Below, piece by piece: positions 1-9,576 of a stretch of 50,936 nt of DNA. The stretch is taken from contig CADBBP010000002.1 of NCBI GenBank assembly GCA_902792855.1, positions 1 through 50,936 on the forward strand, read 5' to 3'. Each line of letters opens with the position of its first letter. Position 1 is the first letter of the stretch. The notes beneath the pieces are model-generated. The model searched no databases and was not told where the DNA came from. It worked only from the letters and a program-made list of their open reading frames with translations. Made by a program: the position numbers and the translations under genes. The stretch comes from an uncultured Prevotellaceae bacterium (GTDB lineage: Bacteria; Bacteroidota; Bacteroidia; Bacteroidales; Bacteroidaceae).

Positions 1-999
1 GGTACCGTGGAGTTCGACGTGGTGGGTGGTGAGACCTACTATGTCTTCTGCAACGGCTCGAAGCTCAGCTTCGGTGGATATGTCTTCGAAAGCAACGGCG
101 ATACTCCCGAACCACAACCAAGTGAAGGTTCCAATGTTGCCACCGACCCCGCACTTCCTATTACTTTCGACTCATGGGAAGCCAATTTCCTGGTTTTGAA
201 GACTGGTGTGAGTGCTGGCGACAAGTTCGTCTTCACCGGTGAGGCTATCGATGTGGAAGGTTGGCAGTGGGGTGCTCAGATTCTCCCGAAGAGCAATGCC
301 GACTGGAGCGATTTGGGTCCGGCACTTGTCCTGAGTGCTGACGGCAAAGCCACTTTCACCTTGACAGAGGACTATGCCAAGGTCATCAACGAAAATGGTG
401 GTCTGCGTGTGCAGGGCATGGGCGTGATTGTCAAAACCGTGAATTACGAGCCGGCAGGTGAGCCGCAGCCCGAGGGTGACAAGGTGAGCATCATCGACAA
501 GTTTACTGGTTGCTGGGGTGCTGAAAAGGGTGAGACCGTCACACACAACGCCGATGGCAGCATCACGTTCAACTCCGTAGAGTGGGGTGGTGCTTCTGCT
601 TGGCTTGCTGAGAACGACACTCCAGTTGACTGGTCAGCTTACACCAAACTCGTGTTTGTGTATGGTGAGGCAACACCTTGTGCTACGCAAGGCTTCGTGC
701 AGACCACTACCGAGAACCTCACTTGGTGGGGCAACGAAGGCATCACTACTCTTGAGTGCCCGTTTGATGGCAAGGATGTGTCGGCTGTGAACCAAGTGGC
801 CCTTCAGGCTGCTGCTGCTGCCACCATCATCATCAAGGAAATCTACCTGGTGAAGAGCACCGAAGGCATCGAGGAACTTGTTTCCATCAAGAACGTCTTC
901 GACCCCAACGCTCCTGTCTATAACCTCGCCGGCGTGCGCGTAGGCAGTGACTACAAGGGCATTGTGATCCAGAACGGTTGCAAGTTCATTCAGAAATAA
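1..999 (+). CDS. 3' part of a secreted protein with two carbohydrate-binding-like domains and a C-terminal tail (5' truncated)
   Basis: The reading frame is open to the first base of the window, so the gene starts upstream; the GTG at position 7 is probably internal. The visible 330 residues begin in a beta-rich segment containing ETYYVFCNGSKLSF, a pattern seen at the end of secreted Bacteroidetes lyases and glycosidases. Two jelly-roll-like domains follow, at about residues 48-155 and 162-285, rich in Trp and Gly. The protein ends in a short tail containing VYNLAGVRVG and a final IQNGCKFIQK, which resembles tails of secreted Prevotella proteins. The catalytic part, if any, is outside the window. 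A terminator follows at once, so it is probably not co-transcribed with the mannan genes. Function is not assigned beyond likely glycan binding. Confidence 0.7.
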   Translation, partial: GTVEFDVVGGETYYVFCNGSKLSFGGYVFESNGDTPEPQPSEGSNVATDPALPITFDSWEANFLVLKTGVSAGDKFVFTGEAIDVEGWQWGAQILPKSNADWSDLGPALVLSADGKATFTLTEDYAKVINENGGLRVQGMGVIVKTVNYEPAGEPQPEGDKVSIIDKFTGCWGAEKGETVTHNADGSITFNSVEWGGASAWLAENDTPVDWSAYTKLVFVYGEATPCATQGFVQTTTENLTWWGNEGITTLECPFDGKDVSAVNQVALQAAAAATIIIKEIYLVKSTEGIEELVSIKNVFDPNAPVYNLAGVRVGSDYKGIVIQNGCKFIQK

Positions 1000-1018
1000 T
1001 TGATAACAAAACTTAGCG

Positions 1019-1049
1019 GAGGGTGGCCGTAGCGACCACCCTCTTTTTT
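1019..1049 (+). terminator. Intrinsic terminator after the first partial gene
   Basis: A perfect 8-bp stem (GAGGGTGG at 1019-1026 with CCACCCTC at 1036-1043) has a 9-base loop and is followed by six Ts. It lies 20 bases after the stop codon and isolates the upstream gene from the SusC gene. Confidence 0.9.
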
Positions 1050-1161
1050 CTTAACCACCCCAATTCCTATTTGTGAGAAGGCTCGCAACACCTTTCTAAA
1101 AACTATTAGACCAATCAACTGATACAAGAGATCAACAGGCATCAATCTAATAACTAATGAT

Positions 1162-4100
1162 ATGAACAAAAAAAAGTCAATGAGCAAGCATTGCCTTCAC
1201 TTTATATATAAGGTAATGCTGCTGTTCTTGACCTTGCTACCATTACAGGCCTTCGCCCAGTCGAAAGTCACCGGAACGGTGGTCGATGAAACCGACGGAG
1301 AGCCCATCATCGGAGCAACGGTCAAAGTCAAGGGCTCCGCCGCTGGCGTGGTGACCGACATCGACGGCAATTTCTCCATCGATGCCGCCCAGGGTCAGAC
1401 CCTCGAAGTCTCCTACATCGGCTACACCACCCTCCCGGTGAAGGTGAGCAAGAGCGGCCACCTCACCATCCGCCTTTCCGAGGACACCCACCAGCTCGAC
1501 CAAGTGGTTGTCGTGGGTTATGGTACGATGAAGCGCAGCGACCTCACCGGCGCCGTGTCGAGCATCGACGAGAAGGCCATCAAGCAAGGTGTGAACACCA
1601 ACATCGAGCAGGCCATGCAGGGTCGCATCGCCGGTGTGCAGGTGACGCAGAACTCCGGCGCCCCCGGCGGCGGCATCTCCGTGCAAATCCGCGGTGTCAA
1701 CTCCCTCTCGGCCAACGAGCCACTCTACATCATCGACGGCATCGCCGTCTCCGGCCAGACCGACGGCAACTCCAGCGCCCTCTCCGGCCTCAACCCCTCC
1801 GACATCGTCTCCCTCGAGGTGCTCAAGGATGCCTCGGCGACGGCCATTTACGGTTCACGTGCCTCCAACGGCGTGGTGCTCATCACCACCAAGCGTGGCC
1901 AAGAGGGTCAGACCCAGGTGCAGTATGAAGGTTACATGGGTTGGCAGCAAATCCCCACCCAGCTCGACTTGATGAACCTCAAGGAGTATGCCGTGTTCTA
2001 CAACGAGCGCGGTCGCCTGTATGGCGGCGACTGGGCCATGCGCGAGGATTTCAAGGACCCCTCGCTGCTCACCGACGGCACCGACTGGCAGGACGTGCTT
2101 TTCCAGACCGCTTTCATGCACAACCACCAGCTCAACCTCAGTGGTGGCTCCAAGGACACCAAGTTCTCCCTTTCCGGCGGCTACCTCGACCAGGACGGCA
2201 TAGGCATCGGCTCCAAATTCCAAAGGGCTTCTTTCAGGGCCAACCTTGATATGAACATCAACAAATGGCTCTCCGCCGGCGCCAATGTCTCTTTCGCCAA
2301 CACGAAGCGCACTGTCACCTTCGACGAGTCAAACGTCATACAAATCGCATTGCAGCAGTTCCCCGACGTGGCTGCCAGGAACCCCGACGGCACATACGGC
2401 TTCAACAGCGACGCCACCGAGAAGTTCAACGTCTCCTATCAAAACCCGCTCTTCGAGGCAGAAATGAGGGAGAACGACCGCAAGAACTTCTCCTTGGACT
2501 ACAATTTCTTCGCCAACATTTTCCCCGTCAAGGGGCTCAACATACGCGTGGAGTATGGCGGCAGCAAGGGATGGAACCACACCTATCAGTTCCAACCCGA
2601 CTACCAGTATGGCTCCACCATCATCACCTCGCAATCCACAAGGCGCATTGACAAAAACGACTACAACTCCTTCAAGCAATACGCCACCTACGACATCGAC
2701 CCCCTCAAGGGCCACCACCTGCAGATGATGCTCGGCCATGAGGCACAGTGGGGAGAGTGGGGCTTCCTCGCTGGCAGCAGGAAGGGCTTCGTTTCCGACG
2801 ATGTCCACTACCTCAACGTAGGTGACGCCAACACCGCCACCAATGACAACGGCGGCAACTCCTGGGGCATCGAGTCCTATTTCGGCCGACTCAACTACAA
2901 CATCCACGACCGCTACCTGGTGACCGCCACCCTCCGTACCGACGGTTCCTCGAGCTTCAACAAGGACAACCGATGGGGATGGTTCCCCTCGGCCGCCATC
3001 GCCTGGCGCATCACGCAGGAGAAGTTCATGGAGAATGTCAAGTGGCTGCACAACGCCAAACTGCGCTTGGGTTGGGGCCTCGTGGGCAACCAGCAGACCG
3101 GCAGCTACGCATACGGCTCCACGCTGAAGTCCATCACCACCGCCTGGGGCACCGGCTTCCTCCCTGCCAACGTAGGCAATCCCGACCTCACATGGGAGTC
3201 CACCAAGGCTTGGAACATCGGTCTCGACCTCAACCTCTTCAGAAGGATAGAAATCATCATCGACGCCTACCTGAAGAACACCGACAACCTGCTCATGCGT
3301 GCCGCCCTGCCCACCTACGCCAACATGAACAGCTGGCTGGGAATGACCGCCCCCTGGGTGAATGCCGGCAGCATCAGGAACAAGGGTATCGAACTCACCA
3401 TCAACTCTCAGAACATCAAGACGAAGGACTTCGACTGGCGCACAGGCCTCACCGTCAGCATCAACCGCAACAAGCTCATCAAGCTCAACAGCACCGCATC
3501 GGCCATCCAGGGCATCGACGGCAGAAGCCTCACCTACACCCTCTCCGAGGTGGGAGGCCCCGTGGGTCGCTTCTATGGCTACAACGTCATCGGGATGTTC
3601 ACTTGTGAGGACGACTTCTATCAGAAAAACCAACTCGGCGAGTTCATGCTCGACCAGAACGGCAACCGCCTCCCCGTGGCCAGGCCCGTGGCCACCGACG
3701 GCACGATGCATCCCATCCAGGTGGACGGCATCTGGGTAGGCGACTACATCTTCGAGGATGTCAACGGCGACGGCGTCATCGACGAGAGCGACCGCAAATA
3801 CATCGGCGACCCCAATCCCGACTTCACCTTCGGCATCAACAACGTCATCACGTGGAAGAATTTCGAGTTGTCATTCTTCTTCAACGGAAGCGTGGGCAAC
3901 GACATCTACAACTATGTGCGCGAGCGTCACACCAACTACCTCAACTGGGGCAACTACCTGAGTTCGGTGGCCAACTTCGCACGGGTGGAGATGATTGACC
4001 CCAACGGTTTGGGAACAGACATCTCCAACGTCTATGTACCCAACGCCGCCACGGCACAAGGGCAGCGCATCAACCCCGCACACACCAACCTCAACGAGAA

Positions 4101-4377
4101 CAACCGCGTGAGCAACAGGTTCATAGAAGATGGCACGTACATCAGGCTGAAGACCCTCTCGCTCGCTTGGAACATGCCCAAGAAATGGTCCAACAAAATC
4201 GGCATCGACTGGTTGCAACTCTATGTCAACGCACAGAACCTCTTCACCATCACCAGTTACGACGGCTACGACCCGGAAATCGGCGCCTACAACCAGAGCG
4301 TCATCCTGCAGGGCATCGACATGTACAGGTATCCCTCGCAGCGAATATACAATTTCGGTCTGAAGGTGAGATTCTGA
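1162..4377 (+). CDS. SusC-family TonB-dependent outer-membrane transporter of the mannan locus
   Basis: This 1071-residue protein imports oligosaccharides across the outer membrane with TonB energy, in complex with the SusD protein encoded next. It has a signal peptide ending near QAFAQ (residue 33), a carboxypeptidase-regulatory-like beta-sandwich at about 34-112, and a TonB-box/plug region starting LDQVVVVGYGTMKRSDLTGA. The plug continues with LEVLKDASATAIYGSRASNG, followed by the beta-barrel to a terminal Phe (LKVRF). An FEDVNGDGVIDESD segment near residue 870 is the calcium-binding-like loop usual in SusC proteins. Length and motif order are typical of the family. The substrate is inferred from neighbours: mannanases, GH130 and 2-epimerase point to manno- or glucomanno-oligosaccharides. 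It is the first gene of the locus; no regulator is visible upstream in the window. Confidence 0.95.
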   Translation: MNKKKSMSKHCLHFIYKVMLLFLTLLPLQAFAQSKVTGTVVDETDGEPIIGATVKVKGSAAGVVTDIDGNFSIDAAQGQTLEVSYIGYTTLPVKVSKSGHLTIRLSEDTHQLDQVVVVGYGTMKRSDLTGAVSSIDEKAIKQGVNTNIEQAMQGRIAGVQVTQNSGAPGGGISVQIRGVNSLSANEPLYIIDGIAVSGQTDGNSSALSGLNPSDIVSLEVLKDASATAIYGSRASNGVVLITTKRGQEGQTQVQYEGYMGWQQIPTQLDLMNLKEYAVFYNERGRLYGGDWAMREDFKDPSLLTDGTDWQDVLFQTAFMHNHQLNLSGGSKDTKFSLSGGYLDQDGIGIGSKFQRASFRANLDMNINKWLSAGANVSFANTKRTVTFDESNVIQIALQQFPDVAARNPDGTYGFNSDATEKFNVSYQNPLFEAEMRENDRKNFSLDYNFFANIFPVKGLNIRVEYGGSKGWNHTYQFQPDYQYGSTIITSQSTRRIDKNDYNSFKQYATYDIDPLKGHHLQMMLGHEAQWGEWGFLAGSRKGFVSDDVHYLNVGDANTATNDNGGNSWGIESYFGRLNYNIHDRYLVTATLRTDGSSSFNKDNRWGWFPSAAIAWRITQEKFMENVKWLHNAKLRLGWGLVGNQQTGSYAYGSTLKSITTAWGTGFLPANVGNPDLTWESTKAWNIGLDLNLFRRIEIIIDAYLKNTDNLLMRAALPTYANMNSWLGMTAPWVNAGSIRNKGIELTINSQNIKTKDFDWRTGLTVSINRNKLIKLNSTASAIQGIDGRSLTYTLSEVGGPVGRFYGYNVIGMFTCEDDFYQKNQLGEFMLDQNGNRLPVARPVATDGTMHPIQVDGIWVGDYIFEDVNGDGVIDESDRKYIGDPNPDFTFGINNVITWKNFELSFFFNGSVGNDIYNYVRERHTNYLNWGNYLSSVANFARVEMIDPNGLGTDISNVYVPNAATAQGQRINPAHTNLNENNRVSNRFIEDGTYIRLKTLSLAWNMPKKWSNKIGIDWLQLYVNAQNLFTITSYDGYDPEIGAYNQSVILQGIDMYRYPSQRIYNFGLKVRF

Positions 4378-4407
4378 TTTTTACGCATCACAGTTGAAAA
4401 TCTTAAC

Positions 4408-6222
4408 ATGACAGAAAAAATGAAAACGAAGATATTCAAACCATTGGCTTTCGGGCTGTGCTGCTGCCTCGCCCTCTCACTTGCAAGTTGCGGAGAGGAC
4501 TTCCTTGACAAGACGCCGGAAAGCGATTATGTCGCCAGCACGTACTACAACACCGATGCAGCCGTCATCAAGGCCATCGAGCCGCTCTACAACCGCGCCT
4601 GGCACGAGTTCAACCGCCGCTCCCTCATGGCCATGGGCTCCATCAGGGCCAACGATGCGTGGAACCCATACGTCAGCTCTGAGTTTGCAAGGTTCCAGCT
4701 CACCGGCCTCGACGAGAACGTGGCCGCCGCATGGTCGGCACTTTACAACGTGGTGAGCATGACCACCGAGACCATCGACAATGTGAGAAACTATTCCACA
4801 AGCGATGTCTCAGAGGCCGTGAAAAACCAAGCCTACGGCGAGTGCTACCTGCTCAGGGCAACCGCTTATTTCTACCTCCTCAGAGGCTGGGGCGACATCG
4901 TGCTTTATGAAAACAACCAGGAAATCATCAACGAACCCATCCGTCCCCTCACCAAGGAGGAGGACGTGCTGAAGTTCATCATCCGAGACCTGCAACGGGC
5001 CGCCGACCTGCTGCCTGTCGTGGGCGCCGACCATCACCCCTCGCGATATGCCGCCAAGGCCATGCTCGCCAAGGTGCTGCTCGCACAGAGCGGGTGGAAC
5101 AAGGCCAATCGCGACGAGGCCACGCTGCAGCAAGTGGTGGCACTCTGCGACGAGGTGCTCAACTGCGGACAGTACTCCCTCATGGACGACTACGAGCAGC
5201 TCTTCCGCATGCAGAACAACGACAACCCGGAGACCATCCTCGCGCTGAGGTGGGCGAAACCCAGTTCCAACGAGTATGGTTCGATGAACGCCACCTACTC
5301 CGACCTGGCTCCCAATGACATTTCCGACGACGTCAACGTATGGGGCGGCTCCCTCTGTCCCTCGCCCGACATGATCGACTATTACAATGAGGAGCCCGCC
5401 GACTCCTTCCGCCTCAGAGGCACGTTCTTCACCTATGGCCGTCACTACGACTACCTCTGGACCAATGCCGGAGGCTTCACCTACAAGAAGAATTGGATGC
5501 AGGTGAAGAAGGGCGTGCTCGGAAGAAAGGCAGATGCAGGAGGCGAACTCGACCAGATGGCCTCGCCACTCAACACCTACATCATGCGTTTGAGCGACGT
5601 CTATCTCACCAAGGCGGAGGCACTCTTGGGCAACCAGAACTCCACCTCCGACCCGCAGGCCCTCGCCGCCTTCAACGCCACAAGGCTCAGGGCAAAGTTG
5701 CCGGCAAAGACCTCCTTCACCTTCGACGACCTCATCAGGGAGAGGCGCATCGAGTTCTGCATGGAATACCTCAACTGGTTTGACATGGTGGTGTGGTACA
5801 GATGGAAGCCGCAGTACATGCTCAACTTCTTCAACAGCAAGCAGCACAGGGCATTTGAAATCAGGGAGAACGACATCCTGAAGAACGACGACGGCACCTT
5901 CAGCTACCGTGCCTTCCTCAACAGCGGCACCGACTGCTGGTATTTCGCCGACTACACCAACTACGACGGAGCCATCTACTGGAATGACTTCCTGGCCAAG
6001 AATGTGGATGTGAACGCCAACAACGCCACTGAGAGCGGGAACATCCTCAAGACCAAGGAGGAAGGGTATGTGTATGATGCCAACGCCCTGGTGAGTCAGA
6101 ACAAGAACCTCCTGCCCATCGTCCTCAACGAGGCCAACATCTTCATGCCCTATCCGGAGACCGACGTGATACAGAACCCCTATTTCACGCAACCGGCACA
6201 GAACTATGATTTCGGAGAGTAA
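4408..6222 (+). CDS. SusD/RagB-family nutrient-binding outer-membrane lipoprotein
   Basis: This 604-residue surface lipoprotein acts as the lid of the SusC transporter and captures oligosaccharide. The N-terminus carries a lipoprotein signal with lipobox SLASC (Cys near residue 28), followed by GEDFLDKTPES, the classic start of mature SusD proteins. TPR-like helical segments such as GECYLLRATAYFYLLRGWGD (about residue 150) and the C-terminal RagB half with YLTKAEALLGNQNS and LIRERRIEFCME are visible. A second ATG at 4420 (MKTKIF) would give an equally good signal peptide, so the exact start is uncertain by four codons. It begins 30 bases after susC, as is normal for such pairs. Confidence 0.95.
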   Translation: MTEKMKTKIFKPLAFGLCCCLALSLASCGEDFLDKTPESDYVASTYYNTDAAVIKAIEPLYNRAWHEFNRRSLMAMGSIRANDAWNPYVSSEFARFQLTGLDENVAAAWSALYNVVSMTTETIDNVRNYSTSDVSEAVKNQAYGECYLLRATAYFYLLRGWGDIVLYENNQEIINEPIRPLTKEEDVLKFIIRDLQRAADLLPVVGADHHPSRYAAKAMLAKVLLAQSGWNKANRDEATLQQVVALCDEVLNCGQYSLMDDYEQLFRMQNNDNPETILALRWAKPSSNEYGSMNATYSDLAPNDISDDVNVWGGSLCPSPDMIDYYNEEPADSFRLRGTFFTYGRHYDYLWTNAGGFTYKKNWMQVKKGVLGRKADAGGELDQMASPLNTYIMRLSDVYLTKAEALLGNQNSTSDPQALAAFNATRLRAKLPAKTSFTFDDLIRERRIEFCMEYLNWFDMVVWYRWKPQYMLNFFNSKQHRAFEIRENDILKNDDGTFSYRAFLNSGTDCWYFADYTNYDGAIYWNDFLAKNVDVNANNATESGNILKTKEEGYVYDANALVSQNKNLLPIVLNEANIFMPYPETDVIQNPYFTQPAQNYDFGE

Positions 6223-6246
6223 CAACAGTAAAATCAAGCACGTATT

Positions 6247-7896
6247 ATGACAACCATCAATATGAAAAGCCTGCGCAACCTCGCCTGGACATGCCTCGCA
6301 CTCGCCGCATTCACCACGCTGCCCATCACGATGGCATCGTGCAGCGACGACAAGGAGGGCATGGGCACGCCGGAAATCACCGGCGTGAGAGCCTGCGACC
6401 CCGCCAAGGCCGACAGCCTCTTCGCCAAGGCAAGCACAGGGCAGACCATCGCCGTCATCGGACGCAACCTCGCCGATGTGCAGCAAGTATTTATCAACGA
6501 CCAGAAAATCAGTTTCAACCCGACGCTCAACACGCCGCACAGCATCATCCTCTCCGTGCCGGCTGAAGAAGACGGCTTCATTCTCACCGCCTTCGACAGC
6601 AGCCTCAAGGATGAAATCAGGGTGGAGACCTCGCACGGGACGGCTACCTATTCGTTCAAAATCACCGCGCCTTCTCCCTCCATCTCACGCGTGCAAGGCT
6701 CCTACCCACGCAAGGCAGGAGACGTCATCAGCGTCTATGGCCTCAACCTCGTGGACATCGAGAAAGTCTATTTCACCGACATCACGGCTGAGGAACTCGA
6801 CACCACTGTGTGGGAGACCATCGGTGGAAACCACGTGGAGGCTGCCGGGGTGACCACCGTCATGGCCGACCACAAACTCAACAACCGCACGCAAGCATAC
6901 GAGACCTCCTCGCAACTCAACGTCACCATGCCGAGCCTGCCCTTCCAGAACGGAACGCTCGTCATCGAGTGCGCCAGCGGCACCACCTACATCGACTTCT
7001 CCGTGCTGCCAGGACGCCCCATCCTGCTCGACGTCACGTCCGACATGCCCGTGCCGGGTGAGGAGGTGACACTCACAGGAAGGGAGTTCATACAGGTGGA
7101 AACCGTCGCCTTCGGCGATGTCACACTCACCGCCGACCAGTTTGTTGTGGCTGAGAGCGAGGATGCCATCACCTTCACCATGCCGAGGATGCCATCCGCC
7201 GACACCAACGGCCTGCTCACCGTCACCACGCCGGGCGGCAGCGCCTCCATCCTCTTCTGCAACTACAGTTGCTTGCTCACCAACTTCGAGGGCGAGGATG
7301 CCACCGACAACGGATGGGACCCCAACGCCGTCTATGAGGCTGCCACACCCGGACTGCCGCCATACACCAGCGATGGAAAGTATGCGCGCATCACCGTGGA
7401 GAGCGAAGGACAGCAGTGGTGGGGAAAGATGATTTACTTCAGGAAGGACTGGGACGGCCATTCCTTCGCACTGCCATCCTTCGACATCATACCCGAAACG
7501 GCCACTGCCGACGAGGTGTATCTCGCCATGGAGGTCTATGACAACTATTGCGACTACAACAACGGGGTGTTCCCGGGATACATCAGGTACATGATACAGC
7601 CTCTCGACAACACGGAGAACCAGTATGACAATTTCAACTGGGTGGACTACGGAGCAGGCGTCTTTGAGTTCTTCCATCCGGTGCTTGCCGACATCAACGA
7701 CGAGAACCCCAAGGGAAAATGGTATCGCCATGTCATGCCGCTGAGCAACATCCCATGCTTCACGGGCCTCACATACGCTGAAATCGTCACTGCCGGCATC
7801 AACCAGTTCCGACTGCAGTCCATCAACCAAGGCACGGCAAAAGGTGCCATCGATGTCTGCATCGACAATGTGAGAATCTTCTACAAGAAGAAATAA
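6247..7896 (+). CDS. Surface glycan-binding lipoprotein with IPT/TIG domains (SGBP-B-like)
   Basis: This 549-residue lipoprotein has signal sequence and lipobox TMASC (Cys near 33), then PEITGVRACDPAKADSLF, the usual opening of TIG-domain surface glycan-binding proteins. About three IPT/TIG immunoglobulin-like repeats occupy roughly residues 38-340 (for example ISRVQGSYPRKAGDVISVYG and LPGRPILLDVTSDMPVPGEE). The C-terminal third has a Trp-rich beta-sandwich (EGQQWWGKMIYFRKDWDGH) that is the likely glycan-binding module. Known SGBPs hold polysaccharide at the cell surface next to SusCD, and the position directly after susD fits. A second start at 6262 (MKSLRN) is possible. Ligand specificity for mannan or glucomannan is inferred from the locus only. 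Confidence 0.88.
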   Translation: MTTINMKSLRNLAWTCLALAAFTTLPITMASCSDDKEGMGTPEITGVRACDPAKADSLFAKASTGQTIAVIGRNLADVQQVFINDQKISFNPTLNTPHSIILSVPAEEDGFILTAFDSSLKDEIRVETSHGTATYSFKITAPSPSISRVQGSYPRKAGDVISVYGLNLVDIEKVYFTDITAEELDTTVWETIGGNHVEAAGVTTVMADHKLNNRTQAYETSSQLNVTMPSLPFQNGTLVIECASGTTYIDFSVLPGRPILLDVTSDMPVPGEEVTLTGREFIQVETVAFGDVTLTADQFVVAESEDAITFTMPRMPSADTNGLLTVTTPGGSASILFCNYSCLLTNFEGEDATDNGWDPNAVYEAATPGLPPYTSDGKYARITVESEGQQWWGKMIYFRKDWDGHSFALPSFDIIPETATADEVYLAMEVYDNYCDYNNGVFPGYIRYMIQPLDNTENQYDNFNWVDYGAGVFEFFHPVLADINDENPKGKWYRHVMPLSNIPCFTGLTYAEIVTAGINQFRLQSINQGTAKGAIDVCIDNVRIFYKKK

Positions 7897-7914
7897 ACAT
7901 TCAAACCTACGATC

Positions 7915-9375
7915 ATGAAAATGAGAAATTCTTTTGGCGTCGTGCTGATGGCACTCATGGCCATGGGCCTCTACAGCTGCAGCGACGACCTCGACAACAA
8001 TATTGACAATGGCCTCCGCACAGGCAAGGCCAGCAAGATCGAACTCACCAAGGATGCCAAGCCCGTCTCCGAACTACAGTTCTCCATGGGAAGGGGTACG
8101 GCAGTCATCGGCATTGAAGCCGACGGCGACTGGACGGCAGAGGTGGGCGACACCACATGGGTGAAACTCGCCGTACATGCCGGGCATGGTTACACCAACA
8201 AACTCTCCTACACCAAACTCGAGGTGGTGAAGAACGAGGGCGAGAAACGAGCCACGACGCTCACCGTCAAGTCGGGTTCTATAGTCAAGTCCTTGGCCAT
8301 CAACCAAAACGGCATCGGCCTCGACCCCAACGACCCCTTCATGAGTTCTTTCACCTTCGTGGAGAAAATGGGTCTGGGCTACAACCTGGGCAACACCCTC
8401 GACGCCAACCCGTCAGGCTCATGGTGGGACCCGGAGGACAAGACACCTTACGACTTCGAGACATCGTGGGGACAGCCGGAAACCACACAGGAAATCATCG
8501 ACTTCATCGCTGAAAAGGGCTTCAAGACCATCCGCGTGCCGGTGACTTGGGGGATACACTGCAACGCCGACGGCACCATACGCAAGGACTGGATGAACCG
8601 CGTGGAGGAGGTGGTCAACATGGTGCTCAATGCCGGATGCTACTGCATCCTCAACATTCAGCACGACTCTGGCGACGGTGCGGACTCGTGGCTCAGGGCC
8701 GACATGGACAACTACGACACCATCAGCGAGCGCTTCAAGAGCCTTTGGACGCAGATTGCCACACGCTTCCGCGACTATGACGACCGACTGGTCTTCGAGG
8801 CCTTCAACGAAATCCTCAGCGCCAGCGGAGAATGGGACGACCCCGCCGACGAGACTTGCTACACCGCTGTCAACAAACTCGAGCAGGACTTCGTGGACGT
8901 GGTCAGGGCTACTGGAGGCAACAACGAATACCGCAACCTCATGGTCAACCCATACAGTTCCGGTAGTACGGCTGCCAAACTGGCTGGAATGGAAATCCCC
9001 AACGACATCCATCCCAACCACATCCTCGCATCCATTCACAGCTACGACCCCTACTGGTTCTGCAACGACACCTCCGACCCCAACTCGCAGCAGTGGTACA
9101 TCTACATGTTCGACACCACCTGCCAGCAGGAGATTGACGACATCTTCACCAGGATTGAGAAGCGCTTCTCAGAAGAATTGGGTGTGGCTTACATCCTCGG
9201 AGAGTTCGGAGCCATCGGAAAGCACCCGGCAATGGCCGAAAGGGTGAAATACGCTCAATACATGGTGCAGAAATTCAAGCAGTACAACACCACCGGTCTC
9301 TGGTGGATGGGGCTCTGCGACCGTGATGAGCTCGAATGGACAGAAACAGATATTGTAGATGCGCTCTTCCAATGA
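7915..9375 (+). CDS. Surface GH5 endo-beta-glycanase with N-terminal BACON domain (subfamily-4-like)
   Basis: This 486-residue lipoprotein (lipobox LYSC, Cys near 22) probably acts at the cell surface. Residues about 35-135 form a BACON domain (IEADGDWTAEVGDTTWVKL), a module used as a spacer or for glycan/mucin contact. A GH5 catalytic domain follows, starting MGLGYNLGNTLDANPSGSWW and continuing IRVPVTWGIHC. Both catalytic glutamates are present: acid/base E299 in FEAFNE and nucleophile E430 in LGEFG. The GxNLGNTLDA opening is characteristic of subfamily GH5_4, whose members cut beta-1,4-glucans, xyloglucan or glucomannan; subfamily assignment is my judgement from motifs. It is the last gene of the first transcription unit: a terminator follows three bases after the stop. 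Confidence 0.88.
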   Translation: MKMRNSFGVVLMALMAMGLYSCSDDLDNNIDNGLRTGKASKIELTKDAKPVSELQFSMGRGTAVIGIEADGDWTAEVGDTTWVKLAVHAGHGYTNKLSYTKLEVVKNEGEKRATTLTVKSGSIVKSLAINQNGIGLDPNDPFMSSFTFVEKMGLGYNLGNTLDANPSGSWWDPEDKTPYDFETSWGQPETTQEIIDFIAEKGFKTIRVPVTWGIHCNADGTIRKDWMNRVEEVVNMVLNAGCYCILNIQHDSGDGADSWLRADMDNYDTISERFKSLWTQIATRFRDYDDRLVFEAFNEILSASGEWDDPADETCYTAVNKLEQDFVDVVRATGGNNEYRNLMVNPYSSGSTAAKLAGMEIPNDIHPNHILASIHSYDPYWFCNDTSDPNSQQWYIYMFDTTCQQEIDDIFTRIEKRFSEELGVAYILGEFGAIGKHPAMAERVKYAQYMVQKFKQYNTTGLWWMGLCDRDELEWTETDIVDALFQ

Positions 9376-9377
9376 GT

Positions 9378-9414
9378 AAAAAAATCTCCTCCGGCCTCCG
9401 GGGGAGATTTTTTT
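9378..9414 (+). terminator. Strong intrinsic terminator inside the mannan locus
   Basis: A 12-bp perfect stem (A7TCTCC at 9378-9389 with GGAGATTTTTTT at 9403-9414) encloses a GC-rich loop and ends in a T run. It lies directly after the GH5 stop codon and splits the locus into two transcription units. Confidence 0.9.
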
Positions 9415-9424
9415 GAGGGATAGG

Positions 9425-9478
9425 CTTTATAGTGACTATAGTTTCTATAGTGTCTATCGTGACTATAGTATCCATAGT
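9425..9478 (+). repeat. Six tandem degenerate 9-bp repeats, consensus nnCTATAGT
   Basis: Reading from 9425 the sequence is built of consecutive nonamers: CTTTATAGT, GACTATAGT, TTCTATAGT, GTCTATCGT, GACTATAGT, ATCCATAGT. The last two also form an 8-bp inverted repeat, GTGACTAT (9459-9466) with ATAGTCAC (9474-9481). The array sits between the terminator and the promoter of the second unit. Function is unknown; a regulator-binding array or simple repeat expansion are both possible. Confidence 0.8.
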
Positions 9479-9568
9479 CACGATATCCCCTATCCCCCTA
9501 AAATCCTTATTAGTAAAATAATATCAAACAAAAGCAAGATAGTATTATTCTATTTGTATAAAAATCCT

Positions 9569-9576
9569 TACTTTTG
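9569..9576 (+). promoter_or_regulatory. Bacteroidetes -7 promoter box for the second mannan transcription unit
   Basis: TACTTTTG matches the Bacteroidetes -7 consensus TAnnTTTG and lies 25 bases before the ATG at 9602. No TTTG is seen at the exact -33 spacing, so the promoter may depend on an activator. The site also argues against any start codon further upstream in the same open frame. Confidence 0.6.

Noticed and set aside
1..6. KpnI site (GGTACC) exactly at the window start as a cloning junction
   Set aside because: A six-base match can be chance, and the reading frame runs through it normally; no vector sequence is seen.
2329..3711. A 460-codon open frame on the minus strand
   Set aside because: It is antisense to the SusC barrel region and shows the same biased composition; not a gene.
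4810..6636. A 608-codon open frame on the minus strand
   Set aside because: It is antisense to the SusD gene and the start of the TIG protein, has no domain and results from GC-rich third positions.
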